Shown here: positions 25,501-33,402 of the stretch, piece by piece | Layout: the number at the start of each line of letters is the position of its first letter | Position numbering within the stretch: position 1 is the first letter of the stretch | Assembly (NCBI GenBank): GCA_003167255.1 | Contig: PMTR01000016.1 | Span: 23,116-81,269, forward strand | Source: Bryobacterales bacterium | GTDB lineage: Bacteria; Acidobacteriota; Terriglobia; Bryobacterales; Bryobacteraceae | Direction of reading: 5' to 3' | DNA: 58,154 nt | Notes under the pieces: model-generated | Told to the model about the DNA's origin: nothing | The model's input: only the letters and a program-made list of their open reading frames with translations | Databases searched by the model: none | Translations under genes and position numbers: made by a program

Positions 25501-27308
25501 GTGTCTCGCTCGACGTCCAGGGGCTCGACATCCTACAGGGCGAAACCAAGGAAGTCTCGATTCCCAGCCGCGGCGAAGCCCGCGTCGACTGGCGCGTCCG
25601 CGCCCGCGCGGTCCACGCCGCCAGCGTCACCGGCAAAGCCCTCACCAACGAAGAGTCCGACGCCATGCAATTGGACTTGCCCGTCAACATGCCCGGCGTC
25701 AAACTCTCGCAGCCGCGCGGCGGCTCGCTGGCCGCCGGAACCGAAACCTCCTTCGATCTCACCTTCCCGGCCAATATCCATCCCGGTTCGCGTTCGCTCA
25801 CCGTGGGGGTTTCGCCATCCATCGCCGGCTCGCTGTTCGGCGCGATGGAGTACCTCACTTCTTTCCCCTATGGCTGCGTTGAGCAGACCATGTCCAGCTT
25901 CCTGCCCAACATTACCGTTCGACAGGCGGTGCAGGATCTCCACTTGAAGGTCAACCTCGATGATGCCGCGCTGCATGAAAAGATCCGTGCCGGCCTCGAC
26001 CGTCTCTACAACTACCAGCATGAAGACGGCGGCTGGGGCTGGTGGGAAACCGATGAGAGCCATCCTTTCATGACCGCCTACGTGGTGGCGGGGCTGACGC
26101 AAGCCAAGGCCGCCGGCGTCACCGTGAAAGACGAAGCCATCGCCAAAGGCGCCGTCTGGCTGGAACGGGATTTCGCCCGCGATCCCAAGCTCATGCCCGA
26201 CCTGCGCGCCTACATGCTTTACGCACTGAGCGTCACCGGCCGCGGCGATTCCGCCTCATTCGCTCAGATCTACGACAAGCGTTCGGCTCTGTCGCCGTAT
26301 GGTCTTGCCATTCTCGGCCTGGCGCTCGAGCAAATTAGAGACGCGCGCGCCGCCGACATCGTCACCCAACTCGAAGCCGCCGCCCAGCAGGATGCCGAGC
26401 AGGCCTGGTGGCCCGCCACCCGCGACCAGATGCTCGACTTCTCCGAAGACGTCACCGCGGAGGCCACCGCCTACGCGGTGAAATTCCTCTCGCACCAGCA
26501 CCGTGACAGCGCTCTGCTGCCCAAGGCCGCGCTGTGGCTCATGAACCATCGCAACGAAGGCTTCTGGTGGTCCTCCACCAAGCAGACCGCCATGGTGATC
26601 TACGGCCTCACCGATTACCTCCGCTCGACCAACGAGCTAAATCCTAACCTCACTGTTACGGTGTTCGTCAACAATCGCCAGGTGCTCAACCGCACCATCG
26701 ATCAGGCCACTAACCTGAATCCGCCGCCGCTCACGCTCGATGATTCCGCCTTGCAGCCCGGCGCGAACCACATCCGCGTCTCGACCACCGGCCAGGGCCG
26801 TCTCTACTACTCCGCGCGCGCCGAATACTATTCCACCGAAGACAAGCTCCAGAAGACCGGGACGGCTTCGCTCAATATCCTGCGCGATTATTTCCGCCTG
26901 GTTCCCGGCAAGGATGGCGATAAGATTGTCTACGAAACCGCGCCGCTCGACGGCTCCGTGGCCTCCGGCGACGTCATCGCCGTGCGCCTCACGGTTACCG
27001 GCTCCGAATGGAAATACCTGATGCTGGAGGACCCCATCCCCGCCGGCACGGAGTTCATCGAACGCGACAATATCTACCAGTTGCGCAACCGTCCGCCCTG
27101 GTGGGATTACTATTTCACGCGCCGCGAGCTGCACGACGACCGGTTAGCCATCTTCCAAACCTGGTTCCCGGCAGGCCAGCACCAGTATTTCTACCTGCTG
27201 AAAGTAGTCAACCCCGGCATGTTCCAGGTGAGCCCCGCGCGCGTCGCACCCATGTATCAAACCGGTGTGATGGCGACCAGCGAGGCCCGCCGCCTGGAGG
27301 TGAAGTAA
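22563..27308 (+). CDS. Bacterial alpha-2-macroglobulin with thioester motif (YfaS-like), N-terminus disrupted by a repeat insertion
   Basis: The start at 22563 forms ATGA with the preceding stop (1581 aa). MG domains follow, with the MG2 signature [17 protein letters not shown]. The ANA/A2M domain begins near [14 protein letters not shown] and the thioester CVEQ is at Cys1105-Gln1108 ([10 protein letters not shown]). The complement-like alpha/alpha toroid follows ([19 protein letters not shown]). Bacterial A2Ms trap proteases in the periplasm and link them covalently through the thioester. The hydrophobic signal segment ([13 protein letters not shown]) does not start until codon 49, because a 132-bp element is inserted after codon 4 (22575-22706). 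Without it the protein would begin [17 protein letters not shown]. Confidence 0.9.
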   Translation: MSKYSIAYIGRRMTGRTLPDGRGSDGSGARQQAFWRYTGELLKPLTKYLQLVLLLAAVATGLSQSETQPYFALASSQTFGTHSKPSVSVSSWAVDALEFRVYRIEDPLKFFQEIENPHQFGARTPAPPHERTLLERIHIWKRSLRAAIRLGLRAQFTESPSAHFEKLFPSKSTAQPGGRETHYAEAPVLNAQQLVLSFVQPVQSRNRWERQTVPVNVAGKGVYIVEAVTGQLRAYTVLIVSDSVLITKTGKGRIVNMLVDRSTGEPLRDAKIWMLGRDSSLGNATTDAEGVAVLPIPAGRPDDVRLLARNGSDYAVNTLAEYAFSVNQPTWMGYIYTDRPVYRPGHTVHFKGILRLRTAAGYEVPAGKAISISIQDQEQKPVYQKSLNTSANGTIHDDLTLPPSAALGNYFMEVKSTVGEGYMNGSFEVEEYKKPEYEVRVIPGKPRVLQGEAVQASIDARYYFGEPVSSAKVHYTVYRDRYWFPLWYDPDESTSEDFAGGDNDDTGDQVADGDGVLDADGKLTINVSTTVSEHKADYLYRVEASVTDLGKREITGKGWIVATYGSFVLNATPEHYFYAPGSLATVTVEARDYDSKPVATAFHVRLLRYNFYDRKPGEVKAEADGSAGESGQGTVSLSVPADGGYYRVEATARTPEGRDVLAITDFWVSGGVSGQSRNTRKEIQIIPDKKTYRAGDTAKLLLVTGQPNTPLWVSVEGRDLQQYKLVRSPQSTAEFTIPVTAADEPGITVSAAFIRAGDLYAGTKYLKVPAEQHQLNVKLSTDKPQYQPGQTADYTFDVTGAGGRPVPGAEFSLGVVDEAIYAVRRDTLQDPLAFFYGREWNRVFTENSLNFFFSGEAGKRRMQLAQLRAPSRLAQLKPDRMAEPKIRKAFPDTAFWAADIVTDAAGHARAKVEFPDSLTTWRATARGVTPDTKVGGATLKTIVRKNLILRLVVPRFFVQGDEVVVSALVHNYLADAKNARVSLDVQGLDILQGETKEVSIPSRGEARVDWRVRARAVHAASVTGKALTNEESDAMQLDLPVNMPGVKLSQPRGGSLAAGTETSFDLTFPANIHPGSRSLTVGVSPSIAGSLFGAMEYLTSFPYGCVEQTMSSFLPNITVRQAVQDLHLKVNLDDAALHEKIRAGLDRLYNYQHEDGGWGWWETDESHPFMTAYVVAGLTQAKAAGVTVKDEAIAKGAVWLERDFARDPKLMPDLRAYMLYALSVTGRGDSASFAQIYDKRSALSPYGLAILGLALEQIRDARAADIVTQLEAAAQQDAEQAWWPATRDQMLDFSEDVTAEATAYAVKFLSHQHRDSALLPKAALWLMNHRNEGFWWSSTKQTAMVIYGLTDYLRSTNELNPNLTVTVFVNNRQVLNRTIDQATNLNPPPLTLDDSALQPGANHIRVSTTGQGRLYYSARAEYYSTEDKLQKTGTASLNILRDYFRLVPGKDGDKIVYETAPLDGSVASGDVIAVRLTVTGSEWKYLMLEDPIPAGTEFIERDNIYQLRNRPPWWDYYFTRRELHDDRLAIFQTWFPAGQHQYFYLLKVVNPGMFQVSPARVAPMYQTGVMATSEARRLEVK
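22568..22706 (+). mobile_element. Small palindromic insertion with 7-bp target duplication in the A2M gene
   Basis: TAAGTAC occurs at 22568-22574 and again at 22700-22706. The 125 bp between contain an imperfect hairpin, 22608-22632 against 22641-22665 (20 of 25 positions pair), with an 8-base loop. Inserted DNA plus one repeat is 132 bp, exactly 44 codons, so the frame survives. The inserted peptide contains [10 protein letters not shown], a phrase I recall as the translation of dispersed palindromic repeats in Acidobacteria. It is best read as a MITE/REP-type insertion. Confidence 0.8.
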
Positions 27309-28030
27309 TGATGCGCCGTGAAGCCATGCGCCTTTTCGCGATTCAGGCAGCGGGCAATGCCGTTGTGCTTGGCCTCGTATACTACTGGCTGGGCATCGGC
27401 GAATCGCGCGCCGCCACGCTCGCCTGGAGCGCCGCGCTGGCGCTGGTCATCCTGTGCCTCGCGTGCTGCCTGCACGGTGGCACGCTGGTCTTTTTCCGCG
27501 GGGGAGAATCCCGCTCCCTGTCCGCGGCCTTCCGCACCACCCTGCATCACATGGCGCCGTTCCTCGCCGCAGTGGTCCTGATCGCCGCAGTGTATTGGCT
27601 TCTGGCCCAGTGGGCAGCCTATAGCTCGACACCCGCGCTCCGCATCGCCTCCTGGTGCACCCTCAAACTGCGCAAGCCCATCAAGCCCGCGACGGTCATG
27701 CGCATCTTCAACTTCGTGCTGGGGCTGATTCGCTGGATGGTGATCCCGGTCTTTGTTCTGCCGATGTTCTCCGGCATCGCCGCCCTCGGCTGGCGCGGCT
27801 TCGCCGAATTCGGCCGCCTCCGCCGCAGCCGTCTCTATTGGATCGCCGCCCCGGTGCTGCTCCTCTGCGCGCTAGCGCTCCCCTGGCACTTGATCGGCTG
27901 GGTGCCACACGTCGGCAGCTTCACCATGGAAATGGTGAGCTTCACGGGAAGGGCTGCCGTCGCCTATCTCTTGTTCATTACTGCCTGGACATTCCTGGCG
28001 TCGCTGACATCCGGTGGCAAGCAGGGATAG
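27308..28030 (+). CDS. Hypothetical six-helix membrane protein of the A2M operon
   Basis: The 240-aa protein has about six hydrophobic segments (residues 12-30, 38-58, 78-98, 138-160, 178-198, 212-232) and Arg/Lys-rich loops. I recognise no family. Its ATG overlaps the A2M stop (TAATG), so it is the third gene of a coupled operon. It may anchor or assist the macroglobulin at the inner membrane (inference from position only). Confidence 0.75.
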   Translation: MMRREAMRLFAIQAAGNAVVLGLVYYWLGIGESRAATLAWSAALALVILCLACCLHGGTLVFFRGGESRSLSAAFRTTLHHMAPFLAAVVLIAAVYWLLAQWAAYSSTPALRIASWCTLKLRKPIKPATVMRIFNFVLGLIRWMVIPVFVLPMFSGIAALGWRGFAEFGRLRRSRLYWIAAPVLLLCALALPWHLIGWVPHVGSFTMEMVSFTGRAAVAYLLFITAWTFLASLTSGGKQG

Positions 28031-28086
28031 CTTCCGGGGGAAAAGGGGTTACTCTCCACCGGGGGTCGCACGGCCCATCCGATACT

Positions 28087-28115
28087 TTGTCGTGCACTGT
28101 GTTCACTGCTACGAT
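28087..28115 (+). promoter_or_regulatory. Predicted sigma-70-type promoter of the 75-aa gene
   Basis: TTGTCG (28087-28092) and TACGAT (28110-28115) are separated by exactly 17 bases. AAGGAG lies just downstream at 28121-28126 and the ATG at 28138. Confidence 0.45.
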
Positions 28116-28137
28116 GAAATAAGGAGCGGCGGCAATC

Positions 28138-28365
28138 ATGAAACAGCAAATAACAGCGGAAACCAATCCCGTGCGGCCTCCAACGCAGCCCTCTACTAGT
28201 GGTCCCGTCGACACCGCTACGCTGGAGCTTCTCAGGAGCTGGCGGCTTCAAGATGCTACCGACAACCCGGCAGAGCTTCGTGCGGCGGAACAGGAGTTGA
28301 TCGAGTTCAAGGAAGCGATGAATGACAGCCGGGCTGCCTCAGGGGAGCCTCGCCTCTATTCGTGA
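28138..28365 (+). CDS. Small hypothetical protein (75 aa)
   Basis: The frame has a plausible promoter and a ribosome-binding site (AAGGAG, 11 bases before ATG). The N-terminal half is Pro/Thr-rich and probably disordered. The C-terminal half forms a charged amphipathic helix (AELRAAEQELIEFKEAMN) ending in GEPRLYS. I recall similar tails in small proteins next to toxin genes, but cannot name a family. It converges with the antitoxin-like gene at 28415. Confidence 0.6.
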   Translation: MKQQITAETNPVRPPTQPSTSGPVDTATLELLRSWRLQDATDNPAELRAAEQELIEFKEAMNDSRAASGEPRLYS

Positions 28366-28414
28366 GCCGGAGCTTCAGGGCGAGTGCATCTCCGCCTCCA
28401 GCAGCTCAATGCGA

Positions 28415-28642
28415 TCAACTCCGCCGGGAGCCGGCGCGCCTGGCAATCTCCGCCAGGGACCGCAACGCAGCGTTGACCGCGGCCGCGTTCGGAAACAGGT
28501 CGGCAACTTCGGGGTCAAGGACAACCACGTTTGAACTCGTTTGGAGTCGCTCGACGTATTTCCCGCGGACCAGCGCGCCGAAATCCGAGCGTTTATACTC
28601 GGAACGAAGTTCGTCCGCGGCAAGCTTCTTAGCCTTCCTCAT
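28415..28642 (-). CDS. Antitoxin-like protein paired with BrnT
   Basis: The 75-aa protein begins MRKAKKLAADELRSEYKR and ends with a helix (AVNAALRSLAEIARRA). The form SDFG-LVRGKY followed by VVVLDPEVADLFPN is what I recall for small acidobacterial and cyanobacterial antitoxins next to BrnT-like or PIN toxins. Its ATG overlaps the last 14 bases of the BrnT-like gene, so the order is toxin then antitoxin, as in brnTA. Confidence 0.7.
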   Translation of the reverse strand: MRKAKKLAADELRSEYKRSDFGALVRGKYVERLQTSSNVVVLDPEVADLFPNAAAVNAALRSLAEIARRAGSRRS

Positions 28643-28901
28643 AGAGCTTCCTCTCTGCCCGCGTTGCGTGGCGAGCGGTGATGATCCGAATGGCGTCTTC
28701 CTGCTGTGCGTGTGCGACCACAAGCAGGCGGCCCGAGGACGACATGCCAAACGTCACGAATCGCCTTTCGTCGAGCGAATGATCCGGATCATCGCCCGTT
28801 GCCGACAGGAGATCAAAGAACACGCTCGCAGCTTCATCGAATGAGATGCCATGGTTCCGTAAGTTCGCGGCAGCCTTTAGAGCGTTCCATTCGAAGCGCA
28901 C
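28629..28901 (-). CDS. BrnT-family toxin (RelE-fold ribonuclease)
   Basis: The 90-aa protein starts at GTG. The motifs are FEWNALKAAANLRNHGISF at the N-terminus, DPDHS then ERRFVTFG in the middle, and RIITARHATRAERKLYEE at the C-terminus. They match the BrnT family, toxins that cleave RNA and are neutralised by the protein of the overlapping gene downstream. The conserved Lys, His, Arg and Tyr/Glu positions are all present, so it looks intact. Confidence 0.85.
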   Translation of the reverse strand: MRFEWNALKAAANLRNHGISFDEAASVFFDLLSATGDDPDHSLDERRFVTFGMSSSGRLLVVAHAQQEDAIRIITARHATRAERKLYEEG

Positions 28902-28942
28902 CCGGACGTTTCACCTTCTTTCAGTATACCGAGGCCACTCCC

Positions 28943-30364
28943 TCATTTCCTCTTCACCTCCACCGGCAACCCACTCCTCACCCAACTCAAAACCACCGCT
29001 TCCCCATAGCGCGCCACCAGTCCCGCGACCGTGGCTGCCGCCTGCTCATAAGCACGCCGCGCCTCCGCCGCGCTCGTGCGCTGCCGCATCGCGGAATCCG
29101 GCTGTCCGGACGCGGTTGTCACCGCGTGTGCGCCTCCGCCGGCCAGGTACTCCACGAGTCCTTCCCGAAACCATGGCGGCAAGCCGGCGGCTGCCTGCGA
29201 TTCCATCACCACGTGCAACATCTCGTGCCGCACCGTCGATTCCAGCGCACCGTGCGACCGCAGCATCGCTACCGGCTGCATGTGAACGCGCCGGCCATCG
29301 GTGCGCGCCGCTACCCAACCCGGCTCGCCCGTGGCATTGCGAAAGCTGTCGAGATCCGGATACACCCGAATCTCCACGCCTTCCGGCGCCTGCGCGTGCA
29401 GCCGCTCCGCCGCCGCACGCAGTTCCCGCTCCGCCAACTCGAGCACCGCACCATCGAGCGAGGGCGCGGTGGTAAACAGCGCGACGCGCTCGCCTGCCAC
29501 CCGCTGCCACGTCAAACCACGCCCCGTGATCCCCAACGCCGCGCCCGGAAAGTAGAACGCCAGAATCTCGCGATAGCTCCGGCCCGCGGCGCCCATCTGG
29601 TCCGCACCGCGCTGGCACAGCCCCACGCCGTGCCCCGAGCCCGTCCCTTCGAACACCGGCCAGTGGATCTCGTACCGGTCGCTCTCCACTGTGTTCCATC
29701 CGAATGCGCGGCCCAGCGCAAAACGGAACGCGCTCGCGCTCACGCGGACCGATTCTCCCGCGCCGCGCAACGCCAGTGTCCGCGCGCGCCCCGAAGCCGT
29801 GTGCTCGACCACCCCCACGCGCTCCACCATTTCCGGCGTGCGCAGTCGTGATTGCCGCAGCGCCTCCACGATCTGCCGCGGATCGGCCTCCCATCGCCAC
29901 TTTGCCGCCGCGCAGTACGGATCCTCGTGGCTCTTGAGATATGGCGCCGACAGATTCCACACCGCCGCTCCGTCTTCCGTGCGTCCGCCGCAATCCCGCG
30001 TGTAGCACGTGAAGGCCGGCTTGCCTTCATACCAGAGCATTTCACCCATGGTGGCCGCCGCCGCTTCCTCGAGGCGCGGCGTAATCCCCTGCAGTTCGAT
30101 GTGCTGGCAGTGGGTGGTCGAGCAGAAGTCGTAGCCCTCCGCGGCGTGCCGTCCCCGCAGCAGCACCGCGTACGTGCGCGCCGCCACAGCCATGGCCTTC
30201 AGCGCCTCCTCGGAGCGAAATGTGCCAACTTCTCCGGCCAGCACCGCCGCCACGTAGCGCTCCAGCGGCAGCGTGACGGTCTCCGCTCCCACGCGCACCT
30301 TGAGAGAGGTCTGCGCCGCGAGTGCCGCGGCTACGGCCAGTCCGAGTAAGACCGCGCGCCTCAC
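28943..30364 (-). CDS. SpoIID/LytB-domain protein fused to a C-terminal peptidase-MA-like metallopeptidase domain
   Basis: The 473-aa protein has a signal peptide (residues 1-18). The SpoIID domain spans residues 20-275: LPLERYVAAVLAGEVG with Glu45 at the position of the lytic-transglycosylase Glu, AMAVAARTYAV, the Cys-rich CYTRDCGG and GHGVGLCQRGADQMG. Residues 295-473 form a second domain with HEMLH (His380, Glu381, His384) and a downstream Glu401 in PPWFREGLVEYL, the ligand set of gluzincin metallopeptidases. It would cut glycan strands and peptides at the cell wall or protect the macroglobulin system (inference). Its start overlaps the transpeptidase stop by 4 bases. E. coli yfaQ, next to yfaS/yfaT, is a possible functional analogue. 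Confidence 0.85.
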   Translation of the reverse strand: MRRAVLLGLAVAAALAAQTSLKVRVGAETVTLPLERYVAAVLAGEVGTFRSEEALKAMAVAARTYAVLLRGRHAAEGYDFCSTTHCQHIELQGITPRLEEAAAATMGEMLWYEGKPAFTCYTRDCGGRTEDGAAVWNLSAPYLKSHEDPYCAAAKWRWEADPRQIVEALRQSRLRTPEMVERVGVVEHTASGRARTLALRGAGESVRVSASAFRFALGRAFGWNTVESDRYEIHWPVFEGTGSGHGVGLCQRGADQMGAAGRSYREILAFYFPGAALGITGRGLTWQRVAGERVALFTTAPSLDGAVLELAERELRAAAERLHAQAPEGVEIRVYPDLDSFRNATGEPGWVAARTDGRRVHMQPVAMLRSHGALESTVRHEMLHVVMESQAAAGLPPWFREGLVEYLAGGGAHAVTTASGQPDSAMRQRTSAAEARRAYEQAAATVAGLVARYGEAVVLSWVRSGLPVEVKRK

Positions 30365-31104
30365 TTCGCCGCCCCGCGCAACACTTCAGCCGCCACCGGC
30401 GCTGCGTCGGCTCCGCCGGACCGTCCCTGCAACATCACCACCACTACCATGGCCGCGGTGAACCCCGCGAACCACGCAATGTGCGCCCCGCCCGCCGTAC
30501 GGACGCTGCCCGTCTTGCCCGCCACCGCCAGCCCCGGCACCGCCGCGCGTTGCGCCGTCCCGAATTCTACCGCGCCCTTGAGTCCGTCGAGGATCGCTGG
30601 TTCCCCGCCCAGCGCGATCTGCCGGTAAGCCTGCGCCAGTTCCATCGGATCGACCAGCACGCGCTCCTCGCCGAGTGCCTGCAGTTGGCTCGCCTCACGC
30701 GTGGCGGCGGCCTGTGTCCGGCCGATCCCGAATCGTTCGAGCCCCCGCGCCAGCTCTCCCGGCTCAAAGCGTTCCGCCACGTGCGCTGTGAATGCGTTGC
30801 ACGAATACGCCAGCGCCGTCCGCAAATCGATCGGCGTGTTCATGTGCGGATGCGAACAATCGAACCGCCGCCCGCCGATCAGCAGCCGCCCCGTGCACGG
30901 AAAGGCTTCGCCGGGGTCCAGTTTCTTGGCGCGCAGCAACGTCGAAAACACCAGCGGCTTCAGCGTCGATCCCGGCGGGGCGATCAGCTCGGCATTCTGC
31001 GCCGTGAGCACGCGGCGCGTGCGAACGTCCAGCAGGATCACCGCGCGCCGTGGAGCCGGGGCCGCCGCCGCCGCCAAAAGCGCAAGCGCGTCCCGGCGCA
31101 ACAT
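30361..31104 (-). CDS. Small penicillin-binding-protein transpeptidase domain
   Basis: This 247-aa stand-alone transpeptidase starts MLRRDALALL (a Tat/Sec-like lead). The active-site set is complete: Ser46-x-x-Lys49 (PGSTLKP), Ser101-Cys-Asn103 (AYSCNAF) and Lys197-Thr-Gly (AGKTGS). It lacks the glycosyltransferase and dimerisation domains of ordinary PBPs, and the domain itself is shorter than usual (about 250 against 300 residues or more). It could act as a DD-transpeptidase/carboxypeptidase or a sensor. It is coupled by a 4-bp overlap to the SpoIID fusion gene. The frame extends to 31119 (MGEST), but the next ATG at 31104 fits the signal better. Confidence 0.8.
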   Translation of the reverse strand: MLRRDALALLAAAAAPAPRRAVILLDVRTRRVLTAQNAELIAPPGSTLKPLVFSTLLRAKKLDPGEAFPCTGRLLIGGRRFDCSHPHMNTPIDLRTALAYSCNAFTAHVAERFEPGELARGLERFGIGRTQAAATREASQLQALGEERVLVDPMELAQAYRQIALGGEPAILDGLKGAVEFGTAQRAAVPGLAVAGKTGSVRTAGGAHIAWFAGFTAAMVVVVMLQGRSGGADAAPVAAEVLRGAAK

Positions 31105-31201
31105 GGTCGATTCGCCCAAGACTCATTGTGCCGCAGAATCACAAGTGTGGCGCAGGCGCGAGGTGTCTTCCCGCGGCTTCATCCACTGCCCGCATTGCCG
31201 G

Positions 31202-32734
31202 CTACTTCTCTTCCACCGCGGCCGCTCGCCGTAGCCACACTTCTTTCCAGAACAGGAAGCAGGAGCGATCGCACCGGAACGTAATGCCCGGGCAGTAAAC
31301 GGCCTCCAGCAGCACCGTGTTCTTCAACGTGCGGCGCTGTTTGGATTCTTCCAGGAAAATGCTCTCCACCCGTTTGAACACGCGGAATTGCCTCCCGGCG
31401 TAGCCCTGCATATCGTCGGTGAACAGCAGACCACGGTTCTTGCCGCGCTCATCCAACGTCGCCCGGATCTCGTCCAGCGACTTCACGTCCACCAGGTCGC
31501 CCGGCTCCAGACGCAACACCTCGTCCGGCCCCAAGGGCCGCACGCCCGCGCCGCTCTTTTTGCCGCGATGGAGGAGCTTGCGGCGTACGTAATCCGTGCC
31601 GCGCAGCAGCGTCGCCTTCACCCCGCCTTTCTTGAGCATCTGGAAAGTGCGCAGGATGGGAAACGCCGCGGCCGGCCGCAGCAGGCGCGAGAAACCCAAG
31701 GCCTCTTCCTGTTGGCACGAATCCTCCGACGCGGAAATCTCTTCTTTCTTCTTCGGACGGCTGTCATGCGCGCCTTGGATCACCGTGGCGATGTACTCGA
31801 CGCGATCGTTCCCGGGCAGCATCTTTTGTATGCCGCTCACCAGCCATACGGCCGCCTTGCTGGAAAGCCCGGGCGCCAACGCCGGGTGGAAATGCAGGCA
31901 GAGGTTGTGTTCCGCAATCTCGTACCCCATTTGCCTTTTGTAGCGGTCCAGGCCCTCGTTCTCCAGTACGGAAGTGAACCCATTGCCCACGTATCGAATC
32001 CCGGGGTCTTTCGCCGCCTCTTTCACAATCATGAAATCGAGCGCGTGGTTGGGATAGTGTTCCAGGTCGGCCGCGCGCGACATTTTGTAGATCAGGTGCA
32101 TCCACTCACCCTCGCGGCACGAAATGATGTACGCGGAGAGACGCCCGTCCACGAAAGCGCCATGCACCGCCATCCCCGGCGTTTTTTCTACCGCACCCAC
32201 GAATGCCGCCCACCGCGCCGGCTCCAGGAAATTCACGTCCGCGCGCTCTTGTCTCTGCATGGTGTCGCGATTGAGTTGGATTCCCTCGGAGAGGAGTTCG
32301 CCGGGCGTCACAGTGCGGAATTCACAGACCCTCAGGCCGTGATTCACGTGGCTGCGCTGCCGCCGCGAGATGGACTGGATACCGAATGTGGCGGGGTTGG
32401 CCACATACATCCCGGCGCGCTTGCCCGGCAGGTTGCTCGAAGGGAACCGCAGCCCGCGCACCCGGCTCTTGCGCAGAATCGCCCGTATCTCGTCCGCGTC
32501 CGGATCCAGGTGCAGGTGGAACGGCAGGCTGGTGAAGAACCCTCCTTTGTACTGGCCCCACAGCACGCCGTTCCTCTCAAAAACGCGGAGGCCGCGCGCT
32601 TCCCAGAATGCAGCAAGGTTGGCACCCGGCAGGCGGCCCGATTGGGGCGCCGGCCGAAGGGTAGCGGACGATGGAAACGCCGGAGCGATGGTAATGAGAT
32701 CTTCCCGTTGTGCAATGGCAGCGTAAGTATTCAT
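31202..32734 (-). CDS. FemAB/GNAT-like acyltransferase with an extra C-terminal domain
   Basis: The start at 32734 forms ATGA with the upstream kinase-like gene. Residues about 60-330 resemble a FemAB/GNAT-type double-fold (GMYVANPATFG, VHGAFVDGRLSAYI, YVGNGF), the kind that acylates or aminoacylates polysaccharide units in exopolysaccharide clusters. Residues about 400-510 are a separate domain (RLEPGDLVDVKSLDEI, GLLFTDDMQGYAG, FLEESKQRRTL, then a CDRSCFLFWKE end) with two to three conserved-looking Cys. It occurs, as I recall, in other polysaccharide operons but has no known role. It is the last gene of the 18-kb operon. Confidence 0.7.
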   Translation of the reverse strand: MNTYAAIAQREDLITIAPAFPSSATLRPAPQSGRLPGANLAAFWEARGLRVFERNGVLWGQYKGGFFTSLPFHLHLDPDADEIRAILRKSRVRGLRFPSSNLPGKRAGMYVANPATFGIQSISRRQRSHVNHGLRVCEFRTVTPGELLSEGIQLNRDTMQRQERADVNFLEPARWAAFVGAVEKTPGMAVHGAFVDGRLSAYIISCREGEWMHLIYKMSRAADLEHYPNHALDFMIVKEAAKDPGIRYVGNGFTSVLENEGLDRYKRQMGYEIAEHNLCLHFHPALAPGLSSKAAVWLVSGIQKMLPGNDRVEYIATVIQGAHDSRPKKKEEISASEDSCQQEEALGFSRLLRPAAAFPILRTFQMLKKGGVKATLLRGTDYVRRKLLHRGKKSGAGVRPLGPDEVLRLEPGDLVDVKSLDEIRATLDERGKNRGLLFTDDMQGYAGRQFRVFKRVESIFLEESKQRRTLKNTVLLEAVYCPGITFRCDRSCFLFWKEVWLRRAAAVEEK

Positions 32735-33402
32735 AGAATTCCCCTCATGAAATAGAACAGGGCGCCCACAAAGCCCGTAACAACAATCGCCGCCGCGTAC
32801 CAAGGCGCCTTGCGCGACGGCGCTTCTATCTTTGCATCCGTGGTCTTGTCTCTTCCCGCCCCGGACACCACCCGTACCAACAGCAGCACTTTCCCCTGGC
32901 GAAGGCTTTTGGCCGGCGTCGCCGGCGCACTCACGCTCACCGGCGCCGCTTCAGGGGCGGCTATGCTGTGCGAAGTGACGCGCAGCAGAGCGAGCGCCAT
33001 GGCCGCCTTCTTCATCTGCGTTGAGACCGGCACGCTTTCCGGTTGGAGATACCGGCCGGCGATCTCATCCAGCGCGATTCGCCGCCTGTCGCCGGACGCC
33101 TCCGGCAGCGCCCGCACCAGTGCTCGCAGCCACACACCGAAATCCCGGACATCGTTTGCCGCCCGGCCGTCAATCGCCGGCTCCACTGGCGCGAGGGATG
33201 CGCGGCCGCCGGAGATCCGGATGTTGCGCGATCCCAGCACGCCGTACGCCAATCCCTGGTGGTGCATCAAAGCCATTTCTTTAGCGATATCGGCGGCGAT
33301 ATCCACCACCTGGTCGACGCGCAGCGTCTGCCGCGCCATCAGGTCCGCGAGAGATTCGCCCTTCAATTCCGGCCGCAGTTCGTCAAGCCGCCTGAGTGTC
33401 AC
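32731..33402 (-). CDS. Kinase-fold remnant with C-terminal membrane anchor
   Basis: The 223-aa protein starts at GTG and overlaps the methyltransferase by 20 bp. Residues 30-110 read as the C-lobe start of a protein kinase (VVDIAADIAKEMALMHHQGL, then GVLGSRNIRI, then NDVRDFGVWLRAL). The HRD Asp is replaced (YGVLGSRN keeps only the Asn), and the N-lobe with the ATP loop and Lys is missing, so it is a partial pseudokinase. A basic linker and one TM helix (residues 200-218) end the protein. It probably is a membrane-tethered scaffold for the exopolysaccharide machinery (inference). Confidence 0.6.
   Translation of the reverse strand: MTLRRLDELRPELKGESLADLMARQTLRVDQVVDIAADIAKEMALMHHQGLAYGVLGSRNIRISGGRASLAPVEPAIDGRAANDVRDFGVWLRALVRALPEASGDRRRIALDEIAGRYLQPESVPVSTQMKKAAMALALLRVTSHSIAAPEAAPVSVSAPATPAKSLRQGKVLLLVRVVSGAGRDKTTDAKIEAPSRKAPWYAAAIVVTGFVGALFYFMRGIL

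Noticed and set aside
28138-28365. 75-aa gene as the antitoxin of the BrnT toxin
   Set aside because: It is on the opposite strand and has its own promoter, and the toxin already overlaps a better candidate at 28415-28642.
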